Counted from the stretch's first letter, positions 26,853 to 36,843 are shown. The stretch: 64,000 nt of DNA from Desulfobacter sp. (GCA_028768525.1 CP054837.1:3406001-3470000); one strand, 5' to 3'. The notes: a model not told the origin generated them from the sequence alone. A program made the numbers and translations.

Positions 26853-29497
26853 CCATGCCGTCCGGAATTGATCTGCTGCCCCCGGGCCTGGAGAAAATGG
26901 CCGGCGTCGCCGCCCTGCCCGTGGTTGATGTACTGCCCGAACTGGACAGGGCATTGGCGGTCCGGAAGCGGGCCCTGGTCCAGGCCCCGCCCGGGGCCGG
27001 CAAGACCACCCTGGTCCCCCTGGCCCTTCAGAACAGACCCTGGCTGGAGAAGAAAAAAATTATCATGCTGGAGCCCCGGCGTCTGGCGGCCCGGGCCTGT
27101 GCCGCCCATATGGCGGGGCTTCTGGGGGAGAAACCCGGCCAGACCGTGGGGTTCCAGGTCCGCATGGACCGGTGCATCGGGCCTGCCACCCGGGTTGAAA
27201 TCATCACCGAAGGCATCCTGACCCGGCGGATCCAGTCCGACCCCGGACTGGAAGGCGTGGGCCTGCTTATTTTTGACGAATTCCACGAACGCCACATCCA
27301 CGGGGACCTGGGGCTGGCCCTCAGTCTGGAGGCGGCGGAGGTCTTTAATCCGGACCTGAGGATTCTGGTCATGTCCGCCACCATGGATACCCGGGCCCTT
27401 TCCACCATGATGGCGGATGCCCCGGTGATCCATTCGGAAGGGAAAACCTGGCCCGTGACCACCCACTACCTGGAAGGGGTGCCCGGGCCTGCCACCGGGC
27501 AGGCAGGGAGGGCCGGACGGTTCCGGGCCCGGCCCGGCGACAAGGCCGGGGAGATCCTCGGCCCCTGCTTCAGAACCGTGGTCAACGCCCTGGGGCAGGA
27601 GGAGGGGGACATCCTGGTATTCCTTCCCGGCGCCGCCCAGATCCGGGCCATGGCCGATGCCCTGGGGGAAAAGCTAAAGGGGGATAAGACCATCGGGGTG
27701 CATCCGCTTTTCGGCAACCTGCCGCCGGCGGCCCAGGCCTCGGCCATTGCCCCCTCGCCGCCGGGCCGGCGTAAGATCGTCCTGGCCACCCCCATTGCCG
27801 AAACCTCCCTGACCATCCAGGGGGTTCGGGTGGTGGTGGATTCCGGCCTGGCCAATGCCCCGCGGTTTTCTCCGGGCCGGGGCATGACTCGGTTGGAGAC
27901 CCTTGCCGTATCAAAGGCCTCGGCAGACCAGCGCCGGGGCCGGGCCGGCCGGACCGGGCCCGGGGTATGCTACCGGCTCTGGTCCCGGCACCTGCACCAG
28001 GGGCTGGTCCCCTTTAACCGCCCGGAAATCCTCAATGCCGACCTGGCCCCCCTGGCCCTTGAACTGGCCCGGTGGGGGGTGGCGGATCCCGGCGATTTAA
28101 AATGGCTGGATCTGCCTCCCCAAACTAGCTTCAAGGCCGCCGTCACCCTGCTCAAACAGCTGGAGGCCCTGGACGGACAGGGCCGGATCACCGCCCACGG
28201 CCAGGCGCTCACCGAAGCCGGTACCCATCCCCGGCTGGCCCATATGATTCTCAAGGGAAAGGACCTGGGCAAAGGGTTCACCGCCTGCTGCCTGGCCGCC
28301 CTGGTGGAGGAGCGGGATTTTGTCTCCCCGGGACGGGCGGCCGCGGATCCGGATGCGGGGCTGCGCCTGGAAATCCTGGACGGCCTGGCCCGAAAAGGCC
28401 GCCGGGAGGGGGCAGGCGTTCATTTGAGCCGGGCAAAAGGCGTGCTGGACCGGGCCGGGCAATTGGCAAAACAGTTCAGGATCAAGGAAAGGAAAATTGA
28501 CACTGCCGGCGCCGGAAGGCTGCTGGCCTTTGCCTGGCCGGAACGGATTGCGAAAAAACGTTCCCCGGGTTCCCTTGCCTACCTGGCCGCCTCGGGGGCC
28601 GGCCTTTTTTTCCGGTCGGACAATCCTGTTTCCAGCCGGGAGTTCATGGTGGCAGTCCATGTGGACGGAAATCCCAAAAACGCGGCGGTTTTTCTGGCGG
28701 CCGCCTATGATGCGGATGATCTGGAGCGGGATTTCGCCGGGGCCGTAGACATTCAGGACAGGGTTTTCTGGAACCGGGAAAAGGGGGCGGTGTCCGCCCT
28801 GTCCCGGACCCTGTACGGGCGGCTGGTGCTCCGGGAGCGGCCCATGGCCCGTCCCGATCCCGCAGCGGTGAAATCGGCCCTTATCCAGGGGATTGCAGAC
28901 GCCGGACCGGCCAGCCTGGCCTGGCCCAAAGCCGCCGCTGCCTTCAGGCTCCGGGTGGGATTTTTAAGAACCCTGGATGATCCGGTTTTCAAAGGGCTGC
29001 CCGATCTGTCGGATGGCGGCCTGGCCGGTTCCCTGGAGACCTGGCTGGGGCCGTTTCTGGACGGGATCACCTCCCTGGCCGGCCTGAAACAGGTGGACCT
29101 GGACGGGGCCCTGAAGGGGCTGTTCTCCTGGGAGCAGCTTCAGCTGGTGGATGCCCATGCCCCCACCCATATAACGGTGCCTTCGGGCTCCAGGATTCCC
29201 ATCCGGTACGGGGATGAAAACGGTCCCCTGGCATCCCCGGTGCTGGCGGTGCGGCTGCAGGAGATGTTCGGGCTGACGGCCACCCCGGCCCTGGCCCGGG
29301 GGCGGGTGCCCCTCACCCTTCACCTGCTTTCGCCGGCCTCCCGGCCGGTTCAGATCACCCGGGACCTTGCCAATTTCTGGCGACACACCTATAAAGAGGT
29401 GAAGAAAGATCTCATGGGCCGCTATCCCAAGCATTACTGGCCGGAGGATCCGGAAAATGCAGTGCCCACGGCCAGGGCAAAGCCCAGGAAAAAATAA
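26849..29497 (+). CDS. hrpB: ATP-dependent helicase HrpB
   Basis: 882 residues, a DEAH/RHA helicase with ATGA coupling to the previous gene. Motifs: AQAPPGAGKTTLVPL (I), LEPRRLAARA (Ia), FDEFHERH (II, DEFH), VMSATMD (III), and QRRGRAGRTGPG (VI). The C-terminal HrpB_C region contains PVQITRDLANFW and a terminal YPKHYWPEDP, the HrpB ending. The biological role of HrpB is unclear even in model organisms. The transcription unit couples it with Lhr. Confidence 0.95.
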   Translation: MTMPSGIDLLPPGLEKMAGVAALPVVDVLPELDRALAVRKRALVQAPPGAGKTTLVPLALQNRPWLEKKKIIMLEPRRLAARACAAHMAGLLGEKPGQTVGFQVRMDRCIGPATRVEIITEGILTRRIQSDPGLEGVGLLIFDEFHERHIHGDLGLALSLEAAEVFNPDLRILVMSATMDTRALSTMMADAPVIHSEGKTWPVTTHYLEGVPGPATGQAGRAGRFRARPGDKAGEILGPCFRTVVNALGQEEGDILVFLPGAAQIRAMADALGEKLKGDKTIGVHPLFGNLPPAAQASAIAPSPPGRRKIVLATPIAETSLTIQGVRVVVDSGLANAPRFSPGRGMTRLETLAVSKASADQRRGRAGRTGPGVCYRLWSRHLHQGLVPFNRPEILNADLAPLALELARWGVADPGDLKWLDLPPQTSFKAAVTLLKQLEALDGQGRITAHGQALTEAGTHPRLAHMILKGKDLGKGFTACCLAALVEERDFVSPGRAAADPDAGLRLEILDGLARKGRREGAGVHLSRAKGVLDRAGQLAKQFRIKERKIDTAGAGRLLAFAWPERIAKKRSPGSLAYLAASGAGLFFRSDNPVSSREFMVAVHVDGNPKNAAVFLAAAYDADDLERDFAGAVDIQDRVFWNREKGAVSALSRTLYGRLVLRERPMARPDPAAVKSALIQGIADAGPASLAWPKAAAAFRLRVGFLRTLDDPVFKGLPDLSDGGLAGSLETWLGPFLDGITSLAGLKQVDLDGALKGLFSWEQLQLVDAHAPTHITVPSGSRIPIRYGDENGPLASPVLAVRLQEMFGLTATPALARGRVPLTLHLLSPASRPVQITRDLANFWRHTYKEVKKDLMGRYPKHYWPEDPENAVPTARAKPRKK

Positions 29498-29509
29498 AGG
29501 AGAATCACG

Positions 29510-30409
29510 ATGAGAATTGAACAGCCCGGTCCTGTGACTCCCCGGATTACCCTGCTGGGGCGGAATGAATCCTGTGTCTACCTGGTGGACGGCGGGGATG
29601 AATACGCCCTGCTGGGGGGCGGAATGACCTATATCGTACCGGATATCCTCCGCCAGATTGATGAACTGGGGGTTGACCCGGAAAAGATCCGCAGGCTGGT
29701 GATCCACCATTCCCATTTTGACCATGTGGGCATCGTGCCCCGGCTCAAGGCGCTCTGGCCCTGGATGGCGGTGACGGCATCGGTGCGGGCAAAGGAGATG
29801 CTGGCCCGGCCGGATGTGGTCGGGGCCATCTCCTCCCTGAACCGGATGCTGCTGCCTGATACCGCGCCGGACGAATTGAAAAAGAGCCTGGACATCACCA
29901 CCATTGGGGTAGACCGGACCGCGGGGGACGGGGACCTGGTGCCCTGCGGGGACCTTGACCTGGAGATGATAGAGGTCCCCGGCCATTCCTCCTGTTCCAT
30001 GGCGGTGTATATCCCGGCCGAAAAGGTGCTCAGCCCATCGGATGCCGGCGGGATTCCCTACGGGGAGGATATCTTTGCCGCAGCCAATTCCAATTTTGAC
30101 GCATACCAGGCCAGCCTTGAAAAGATGGCGGCCTATGAGGTTGAGGTGGTGCTGGCTGAACATTACGGGGCCGTGGCCGGAGACGCGGGCCGGGGATTCA
30201 TGGCAAAATCCATTGTCCGGGCCCGGGAGATGCGGGCCCTGCTTGAGGAGACCTACGGCCGTTGCCGGGATGAGAAAAAGGCGGTGGCGGCACTCCTGGA
30301 AGAGATTTCCAGCCGGGCATCGGGATATTTTCTGCCCCGGGAGGTGATGGAGATGGTGCTGGGCCAGATGGTCCGGTTCATGGCAAAACAGTTCGGAGAC
30401 CGGAAATGA
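29510..30409 (+). CDS. MBL-fold metallohydrolase
   Basis: 299 residues, RBS AAAGGAG. The metal site HHSHFDHVG (HxHxDH) is at about residue 64, with further ligands in VPGHSSCSM and LAEHYGAV. The last ~80 residues are helical (KSIVRAREMRALLEETYGRC...) and may be a dimer or partner module. It is not fused to flavodoxin or rubredoxin. Its substrate is unknown; candidates include thioesters and glyoxalase-II-like substrates. It overlaps the following Cys-cluster gene by ATGA. Confidence 0.85.
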   Translation: MRIEQPGPVTPRITLLGRNESCVYLVDGGDEYALLGGGMTYIVPDILRQIDELGVDPEKIRRLVIHHSHFDHVGIVPRLKALWPWMAVTASVRAKEMLARPDVVGAISSLNRMLLPDTAPDELKKSLDITTIGVDRTAGDGDLVPCGDLDLEMIEVPGHSSCSMAVYIPAEKVLSPSDAGGIPYGEDIFAAANSNFDAYQASLEKMAAYEVEVVLAEHYGAVAGDAGRGFMAKSIVRAREMRALLEETYGRCRDEKKAVAALLEEISSRASGYFLPREVMEMVLGQMVRFMAKQFGDRK

Positions 30410-31086
30410 AGGGGCCGGCCGCCGGCCGCTCCAGGGAACTGCTGGCCGCACACATGGAAAAGGCAAGGTCCCTGCTGGACGATTTCCTGGAGAACCACGG
30501 GGTGAGCCTGCCCGTGCTGGGAAAGGCCATGGAGGAGTTTACCCACACCGTATTCGATCTCCCCGAAGAAACGGCCTGCCAGGCAGGTTGCGCCCATTGC
30601 TGCCATCTTAGAGTGGGGCTGTCCATCCCTGAGCTGCTGGTGATTTTTTATGAGCTCCAGGGCCAGGCCACCCCCGAGGGCCTGGTATATTTTAGGTCCA
30701 GGATACAGGAGATCCTCTCCAAGGGAGATACCCTGACCGAAACGTTCTGGCATGAATCCCGGACACCCTGCCCCTTTCTGGATGACCGGCGCCGCTGCCT
30801 GATCTATGCCATCCGCCCCTTTTCCTGCCGGGCCTACCACTCCACGGACGAGGCGGTCTGCCGGCAGGGCTTTGAGCAGGGGCGGGAGGTCCGGGTGCCC
30901 TGTTTCCCCCTTTACCGGGCCTGCACGGACATGTATTCCTCTGTCTTTATCAAGGTGCTGGCGGACAAGGGCTTTCCCTCGTTCCAGGTGGGGCTGGTCA
31001 AGGGGCTGGATATATTGTTCAGCGACGACACGGCAGCCCGGCGCTGGCTGGCGAAGGAGGATGTGTTTTCAGGGGCCGGACTCTAA
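30406..31086 (+). CDS. YkgJ-family cysteine-cluster protein
   Basis: 226 residues. Cysteines are arranged as CQAGCAHCC near residue 60 and CPFLDDRRRCLIYAIRPFSC near 125, the YkgJ/Fe-S-like oxidoreductase pattern (CxxxCxxCC ... Cx8Cx9-10C). It probably binds zinc or an Fe-S cluster; the function is unknown. It ends the 19,604-31,086 unit. Its TAA stop (31084-31086) overlaps the stop of the convergent nudC by three bases. Confidence 0.82.
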   Translation: MKGPAAGRSRELLAAHMEKARSLLDDFLENHGVSLPVLGKAMEEFTHTVFDLPEETACQAGCAHCCHLRVGLSIPELLVIFYELQGQATPEGLVYFRSRIQEILSKGDTLTETFWHESRTPCPFLDDRRRCLIYAIRPFSCRAYHSTDEAVCRQGFEQGREVRVPCFPLYRACTDMYSSVFIKVLADKGFPSFQVGLVKGLDILFSDDTAARRWLAKEDVFSGAGL

Positions 31087-31961
31087 CCCTTAACGCCTTT
31101 AACAAAGTTTCTGATGAGACGGCCGGCCAGGGTATAGCTGTCGGGAATCAGGGGAAGGTCGCCCGCATTGAACCAGGCGGCTTCGGCGATTTCTCCGGGA
31201 TCGATTTTAATCTCCCCGCCCCGGTATTCCGCAGTGAAACCGATCATGAGGCTGTCCGGGAAGGGCCAGGGCTGGCTTTGTGAATACCGGACACGGTCCA
31301 CCCGGATTTGGGTTTCCTCGTAGACCTCTCTTCTGACGCATTCTTCAAGGGTTTCCGAGGGGGAAACAAAGCCGGCCAGTACCGAAAACATCTCCTTATT
31401 GGGAAAATTGACCCCGCGGGCCAGGAGAATTTCATCCCCCCGGGTGACGGACATGATCACGGCCGGGGATATCCTGGGGTAGGCGGTCTGGCCGCAGGCG
31501 GGGCAGATCCTTGCATGCTCGCCGGTTTTGGGTTGGGTGGGGGTGCTGCATCTGCCGCAGAATTTGAAATTGGTATGGAGGTCCAGGACCTGGCGGCCGT
31601 ACCCCAGGGCCAGCCTGAGGCCCTCATCGGCCCGGTTGAAAAAGGACCTGAGCCTGATACGGGAAAAGGGCGGTACCGGGTCTTTCCAGAATTCAGGATG
31701 CGGGGCCGCACAATAACAGGGCATTTTTCCCAGATATCCGAAAAAGTAACTGGGGGCGTGGCAGAGGGCCGCGGCCTCCTCCCTCTCCAGGCAGGGGAGG
31801 GTTTCTCCGGGGGCGGCCGCCATATACAGGTCGTCCAGGAGAACGTAAAAGGCCTTGCCCCGGCCAGGGACCGGCCCGGGGAGTGATGCGCTAAAGTTCA
31901 TGGGCTCTGGTACCACAGCAGGCCGGTTCTGTCCAGTCTCTTCCGGGCACAGGGCCATCAC
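31083..31961 (-). CDS. nudC: NADH pyrophosphatase / NAD-cap-type Nudix hydrolase
   Basis: 292 residues. A variable N-terminal domain precedes the zinc ribbon FCGRC...CPACG (about 134-155). The Nudix box follows, GFVSPSETLEECVRREVYEE (G-x5-E-x7-RE-x2-EE). The NudC-specific SQPWPFPDS occurs right after it, separating this family from other Nudix proteins. The enzyme hydrolyses NAD(H) to NMN and AMP and can decap NAD-RNA. Met21 is an alternative start. The gene ends inside the stop of the convergent YkgJ gene and follows a MATE transporter by 22 bases. Confidence 0.93.
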   Translation of the reverse strand: MMALCPEETGQNRPAVVPEPMNFSASLPGPVPGRGKAFYVLLDDLYMAAAPGETLPCLEREEAAALCHAPSYFFGYLGKMPCYCAAPHPEFWKDPVPPFSRIRLRSFFNRADEGLRLALGYGRQVLDLHTNFKFCGRCSTPTQPKTGEHARICPACGQTAYPRISPAVIMSVTRGDEILLARGVNFPNKEMFSVLAGFVSPSETLEECVRREVYEETQIRVDRVRYSQSQPWPFPDSLMIGFTAEYRGGEIKIDPGEIAEAAWFNAGDLPLIPDSYTLAGRLIRNFVKGVKG

Positions 31962-31983
31962 CGTTTTGTGGCCGATGGCAATC

Positions 31984-33357
31984 CTAACCCGTTTCGCTGA
32001 TATTCGCAGTACCTGGCATTGATAGCTTTCTCAGGGTCAGAAAATAAAGCGCTGCAACGACAATTCCCTTTAAAACACTGCTGATGCTGATGCACCACCA
32101 TACGCCGGCATAGGCAAATGCCGTATAATTGACCACAAACAGCGCCGCAGGCACCCTAAGCCCCGTGAAAAGGACACTCGTAATCGAAGGTGGTTTTGAT
32201 TTGCCCAGTCCGTAAAACCCTCCGGCAGAAGTGATTTCAATGCACATAAAAATCTGCGAAACTGCCAGTATTTTAAGGTAAAGGACGCCGGTGTCACGCA
32301 TCTCAATTTCTTTTGTGAACAAAGAAAAAACCGCTTCTCCAAAGAAGAAAAACGCAATGGTTGCAATCAGGCCGAGACTCAGACTCAAAAGAAGAATGAT
32401 GTAATACCCTTTCCTGATTCTGTCATAGTTTGCAGCCCCGTAGTTCTGACCGGTAAAAGCGCCAAGTGCTGTGGAAAAGCCAAGGGCCGTGTTCCATGAC
32501 AGCGCCTCGATGCCTGCACCCACATTCTGAACGCCCAAAGGGATCGTCCCGTATGCAGAGACGATTCTTCCGATGCACATGGAGAACAGGCAGAAGGCCA
32601 CCGAATGGATGGTTATGGGAATTCCGATTTTAAAAATCCGCCTGAGAACTTTTTTAATCAAGGGGTTAAACAGTTGAATACCCGGAATCACGGAGTTGCG
32701 TGATTTCAACTTGAATATGAATATGGAAAACACAAGCGTATTTGCGATCACAGTGGCGATGGCAGCCCCCAGGGCACCCAGCGCCGGGATAAACATGAAT
32801 CCAAAAATAAAAATGGGATCCAAAATAATGTTTACCCCAAGCCCCATGGAATTGACAATAAAGGGGGTTTTACTGTTGCCAAACCCGATATGAATGGCAC
32901 TGAGGACCGGGTTGATCACGGCAAAGCACATTCCAAAAGAGACGATTCTCAGGTAGGAAACAGCCTTGGTCATGACATCTGCTTCCAGGGTGAAAAACTG
33001 AAGCAGGGTTCCGGAAAAAACAAGGATAAGCAGGTTTAATAGTATGGAACCATAAAGGCTGATCGTCAGCGCATTTTCCGATACCTGCCTTGCCATGGTC
33101 ATATCTTTTCTGCCGACGGCCTGGGAGACCAGGGCTTCAGTCCCTGATTTCGTACAATAAAAAATGGACATCAGAAGCCAGAGGAAGAATCCCGCTGTGG
33201 TGACGGCCGTAACCGTTGCAGGCCCTGTCCTGCCGAGCCATATGACGTCGGTCAGGTTATAGGCCATCTGAATGAAGGATGTGCCTATAATCGGTAGGGA
33301 AAGTTTAATCAGTTTTGATAATATGGGCCCTTGGGTTAAATCTGTTCCGTGCCTCAT
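31984..33357 (-). CDS. MATE-family efflux transporter
   Basis: 457 residues with about twelve predicted membrane helices and the internal two-fold repeat of MATE proteins (LIKLSLPIIGTSFIQMAYNLTDVIWLG at the N-terminus, split here only for reading). These are H+ or Na+ antiporters exporting cationic drugs or metabolites. Base composition becomes visibly less GC-rich here than upstream, marking the left edge of an accessory stretch. It may share a transcript with nudC. Confidence 0.9.
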   Translation of the reverse strand: MRHGTDLTQGPILSKLIKLSLPIIGTSFIQMAYNLTDVIWLGRTGPATVTAVTTAGFFLWLLMSIFYCTKSGTEALVSQAVGRKDMTMARQVSENALTISLYGSILLNLLILVFSGTLLQFFTLEADVMTKAVSYLRIVSFGMCFAVINPVLSAIHIGFGNSKTPFIVNSMGLGVNIILDPIFIFGFMFIPALGALGAAIATVIANTLVFSIFIFKLKSRNSVIPGIQLFNPLIKKVLRRIFKIGIPITIHSVAFCLFSMCIGRIVSAYGTIPLGVQNVGAGIEALSWNTALGFSTALGAFTGQNYGAANYDRIRKGYYIILLLSLSLGLIATIAFFFFGEAVFSLFTKEIEMRDTGVLYLKILAVSQIFMCIEITSAGGFYGLGKSKPPSITSVLFTGLRVPAALFVVNYTAFAYAGVWWCISISSVLKGIVVAALYFLTLRKLSMPGTANISETG

Positions 33358-33651
33358 GCTGCCTTCTCTTCAATTGCAAAAACAGGAAAAATGGAGTTGA
33401 TAGGCCTGGGGTTCCTCACCTTCGGCTTAAGAGTCATCATCCAACGATAATTGCCGGAACAATAAATAGCAGATTAAGAACAAAATGGTAAGACACGATG
33501 CCCCTTTAAACATCAAATTCACCAAGGATGAAATCAACTCTGAAATTCCTTTACACAGGTCAGGAATGTTGATATGGGGGCGGCAGATATAAATAGTATA
33601 GTCGCGGCAAAGCCGATGAACCAAATTGGGGCCGCTTGGAAAGTGAGGATA

Positions 33652-35118
33652 ATGAATCTCAAACGGATAATACGGTGGCTTGCAGTTGGCGCAATAGGCG
33701 TACCTGTCATATTTTCTCTTATTTTTGTGGGACTGCTTGAAATAACCGAGAGACAATGGTTGGGCAAGGCACCCGAGCATGGGGCGACCAATGTCCGTCT
33801 GTTGGAGACACATCAGATCTCCCTGCTGGATGTCGGCATGGACTCCCTGGCCACCCGGCTTCAGGTGATTGAGCAGGCAAAACGCTCCATCGACCTTGAA
33901 TTCTTTATCTATGAACTGGACACCGCGAGCAGGCTCATTAGTAATGCGCTTGCCCGCAGAGCCAGAGAAGGCCTGCAGGTCCGGGTGCTTGTCGATTTTG
34001 CCCGTCCGGTTTTCAAACTGAGGCCGGTCTTTGCCCGAAAATTACAGGCCGCCGGTGTTCAGGTCCGCTATTATAATACTGCAGGGCTCCTGCGTTTTTT
34101 TAGCGTACAGCACAGAACTCACAGAAAGATGCTGGTAGCCGACAACGAGATAGCGATCGTGGGCGGGCGAAATATTGGAGATGATTATTTCGACCTCTCC
34201 CATGACTACAATTTTATTGATAGCGATATTTGGATAAAAGGAAACATTGTTGGATCAATTGCAAAGAGCTTTGACCTGTATTGGGCTTCTGAGTGGACGG
34301 AGCCGCCACAGTATGAAAAAGGAGAAATCAGCGATGAAGAGCTGCTCCGACAGGCCGACGACAAAGAGGACGCTCTTGCCTGGATCCGGGATGAAGATGG
34401 GGATGAAACGCTGAGGCAGGCACTTCTTGATCGCCGGGCCATGTCGAAAATCCACGAGTGCTCGGATGTTCAATTCATCACGGATCATCCCGGTTCAGGG
34501 GTCGAGAATAGAGTTGTCTATCGTGCCATGGTTGAACTTGCCCGGGAGGCGAAACAGATCATACGGTTGGAGACCCCCTATTTTATTTTGAGAAAGGATG
34601 GACTGGAAGACCTTCGTAATGTCAGCCGGCGGGGCGTCACACTGGATGTCCTTACCAACAGTCTGTATTCGACAGATGCTTATTATACCGTCGCCGCTCT
34701 GCTGCCAACGCTGGACGAGCTGAAAGAATTGCCCACACTGAATCTTTTCGCCTATAAGGGAGGGGAGCTGGTTAAACAAAACGGTAATTCCAAACACGCC
34801 CAAAAAAAAGTTGTGCGTTGGGGGGTGCATGCCAAAAGAGCCATCATCGACGATCAAGTCCTCGTTGTAGGGACCTATAATATTGATCCCCGATCAGCCA
34901 ATCTCAATTCCGAACTCGTTATCGTCTGCAGGGGAAACACAGATTTGGCAAGGGAGGCAACCCGGAGCTTTGAACTGCGAAGAGGTGCCGCCCGGCATAT
35001 TATCGGAGGCATGAACGCTTCAGGGGCACAGGGCCTGGTGGCTGATGTGGAAAAGGAGAAGCGTTGGATGACCTATGGGATCATGCCCTTTGCCATATTG
35101 TTTGACTTTCTTCTCTGA
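33652..35118 (+). CDS. Phospholipase-D / cardiolipin-synthase-like protein
   Basis: 488 residues from the ATG at 33652 (a longer frame begins at 33574 but would precede a clear N-terminal membrane helix IIRWLAVGAIGVPVIFSLIF). Two PLD motifs are intact: HRTHRKMLVADNEIAIVGGRN (about 155) and VHAKRAIIDDQVLVVGTYN (about 400), each H-x-K-x4-D. Such proteins make cardiolipin or hydrolyse phospholipids at the inner membrane. The family assignment is firm; the precise reaction is not. It starts divergently from the MATE gene across about 294 bases. Confidence 0.88.
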   Translation: MNLKRIIRWLAVGAIGVPVIFSLIFVGLLEITERQWLGKAPEHGATNVRLLETHQISLLDVGMDSLATRLQVIEQAKRSIDLEFFIYELDTASRLISNALARRAREGLQVRVLVDFARPVFKLRPVFARKLQAAGVQVRYYNTAGLLRFFSVQHRTHRKMLVADNEIAIVGGRNIGDDYFDLSHDYNFIDSDIWIKGNIVGSIAKSFDLYWASEWTEPPQYEKGEISDEELLRQADDKEDALAWIRDEDGDETLRQALLDRRAMSKIHECSDVQFITDHPGSGVENRVVYRAMVELAREAKQIIRLETPYFILRKDGLEDLRNVSRRGVTLDVLTNSLYSTDAYYTVAALLPTLDELKELPTLNLFAYKGGELVKQNGNSKHAQKKVVRWGVHAKRAIIDDQVLVVGTYNIDPRSANLNSELVIVCRGNTDLAREATRSFELRRGAARHIIGGMNASGAQGLVADVEKEKRWMTYGIMPFAILFDFLL

Positions 35119-35367
35119 TGCGTCAAAAATCTACCAAATTTCCTCGACGGCAACATATTGGGGCAGGTTTTCCCATTGAAGCGTCCTTGTATGCCGGATG
35201 ATGCGGATGCTCTGAACGCAAATAAATTATCCTGTCTTTTTCCCAGAGCATTAAATTGATTGTCGCATTTTTTTTCTGCCTGAAAATAAAAAGAGATTTG
35301 ATAATGAATAAAAAATTTGATAGCAGAGACAATCTCTTAGTAACCACCATGAAAAGGGTTTGATAAT

Positions 35368-35997
35368 ATGTCTTTCAAGTTTGTACTATTATTTTCACTG
35401 ACTGTATTTATTGCCTCAATCATACCGGGGCCGAGCATGTTATTGGCTTTAACTCACGGTATGCGTTACGGGGCCAGACGAACTATGGCATCCGCTATGG
35501 GAAATGTGACGGTCACATTGATTCAAGCATCTGTTTCCATTATCGGCCTGGGAACAGTTTTAATTGCTTCTGAAACAATATTCCAATTCATCAAGTGGGC
35601 GGGGGCTGCATATCTTATCTATATGGGTATAAGCATGCTATGTTCATCAGAAAAATTACTCTCGCCAGGAGAATTAAGTCAATACGATAAACGTGACTCC
35701 TTATTAAGGATGTATCTGCAGGCTGCCTTTGTTACTGCAGGGAACCCCAAAGCAATTATATTTTTTGCCGCAGTCTTTCCCCAGTTCATCAAGACGGATG
35801 CCGCCTATCTGGTTCAATCCTGCATACTTTTAGGAACTTGTGCACTTATTGCATTCTGCTGCTTTATGATTTATGCAATAGGCGGTCAGAAAATCGCCTC
35901 ACTGTTTTCCAAAGCCGCAGTTGGGAAATATATAAAAAAAATTGCCGGAGGTACTTTTATCGGAGCAGGTATTGGCCTTGCAGTGAGTCATGAATAA
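35368..35997 (+). CDS. LysE/RhtB-family amino-acid exporter
   Basis: 209 residues and about six membrane helices. The N-terminal signature is IPGPSMLLALTHGMRYGARRT (family GPG....lt.g...G), with a second conserved patch FVTAGNPKAIIFFAAVFPQF. It probably exports an amino acid such as threonine or homoserine lactone. Upstream at 35291-35338 an 8-base inverted repeat (AAGAGATT ... AATCTCTT) flanks a 32-base loop. The gene is moderately AT-rich, like its neighbours in this accessory stretch. Confidence 0.88.
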   Translation: MSFKFVLLFSLTVFIASIIPGPSMLLALTHGMRYGARRTMASAMGNVTVTLIQASVSIIGLGTVLIASETIFQFIKWAGAAYLIYMGISMLCSSEKLLSPGELSQYDKRDSLLRMYLQAAFVTAGNPKAIIFFAAVFPQFIKTDAAYLVQSCILLGTCALIAFCCFMIYAIGGQKIASLFSKAAVGKYIKKIAGGTFIGAGIGLAVSHE

Positions 35998-36228
35998 ATA
36001 CATCACTCGGCGCTACACATAGGCGAAAATTAGTCCGCTTCGCTGCCCACCTTAACCTTCTTATTTCGGAGAGCTTGTCTTCAAGAATCAGTTTAATACT
36101 GGATTGATTCTGACTTTGTTAACTGATTTGGTTGCCTATAGCCTTGGTCGGTGATTGTGTTTTTTTAAATCTGATGACGTATCAAGGGAGTTATGGGTGA
36201 TAAACCCTGACATCAATTGGAGAAGTTT

Positions 36229-36843
36229 ATGGAAAAGATAATCATAATACAACATTGCCAATCAGAGCATCATATCAATAATTTAACTGGTGGATGGACG
36301 GATACACCATTAACTGAGACAGGGAAAACTCAGGCCGATCAAATTAGTAAACGGATTTGTAATATTCAAAATATTTCTCAATACAAATTTATCTCTTCAG
36401 ATTTATTACGAGCAAAACAAACAGCAGAAATTATTCATAATTGTATCAAACTTCCCTTTATTGAGGATAAACGATTACGAGAAATAAATAATGGAGATGC
36501 TGCATGGAAAACTAAAGATTGGGCAAAGAATAACAGAAATCCGCGGAGCAAAGAAAGTTTTGATATAAATTATCGAGAATATAAAAATGGAGAAACTTGG
36601 ATAGATTTTTTTTACAGAATTGCTGAATTTATGGATATGCTTTGTTCCTTAAATGAAAGCTCAGCTATTTTAGTTACTCATGGCTGTGCTTTGAATTATA
36701 TAATTGCATGGTGGTTAAATTTTGATTTAAAATTACTTGAGAAATCATATTTTTCAGCAAGTCCTGGAAGCATTTCAATATTGGATACAAACTCTTATGG
36801 TCAACATGCATTAAAACTGATGAACTGTACAAAGCACTTATGA
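36229..36843 (+). CDS. Histidine-phosphatase-family protein with altered active-site motif
   Basis: 204 residues; the ATG at 36229 follows GGAGAAG. The fold is phosphoglycerate-mutase-like: TPLTETGKTQADQIS, ISSDLLRAKQTAEII and ILVTHGCALNYII (second His) are all conserved. However the catalytic RHG is replaced by Gln8-His9-Cys10 (IIIIQHCQSE), so the nucleophilic His remains but the phosphate-binding Arg is lost. The gene is strikingly AT-rich compared with the rest of the window and was probably acquired recently. Activity is uncertain. Confidence 0.8.
   Translation: MEKIIIIQHCQSEHHINNLTGGWTDTPLTETGKTQADQISKRICNIQNISQYKFISSDLLRAKQTAEIIHNCIKLPFIEDKRLREINNGDAAWKTKDWAKNNRNPRSKESFDINYREYKNGETWIDFFYRIAEFMDMLCSLNESSAILVTHGCALNYIIAWWLNFDLKLLEKSYFSASPGSISILDTNSYGQHALKLMNCTKHL

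Noticed and set aside
35123..35350. 75-codon minus-strand frame between the phospholipase and LysE genes
   Set aside because: No start context and no recognisable protein; the stretch probably holds the LysE promoter.
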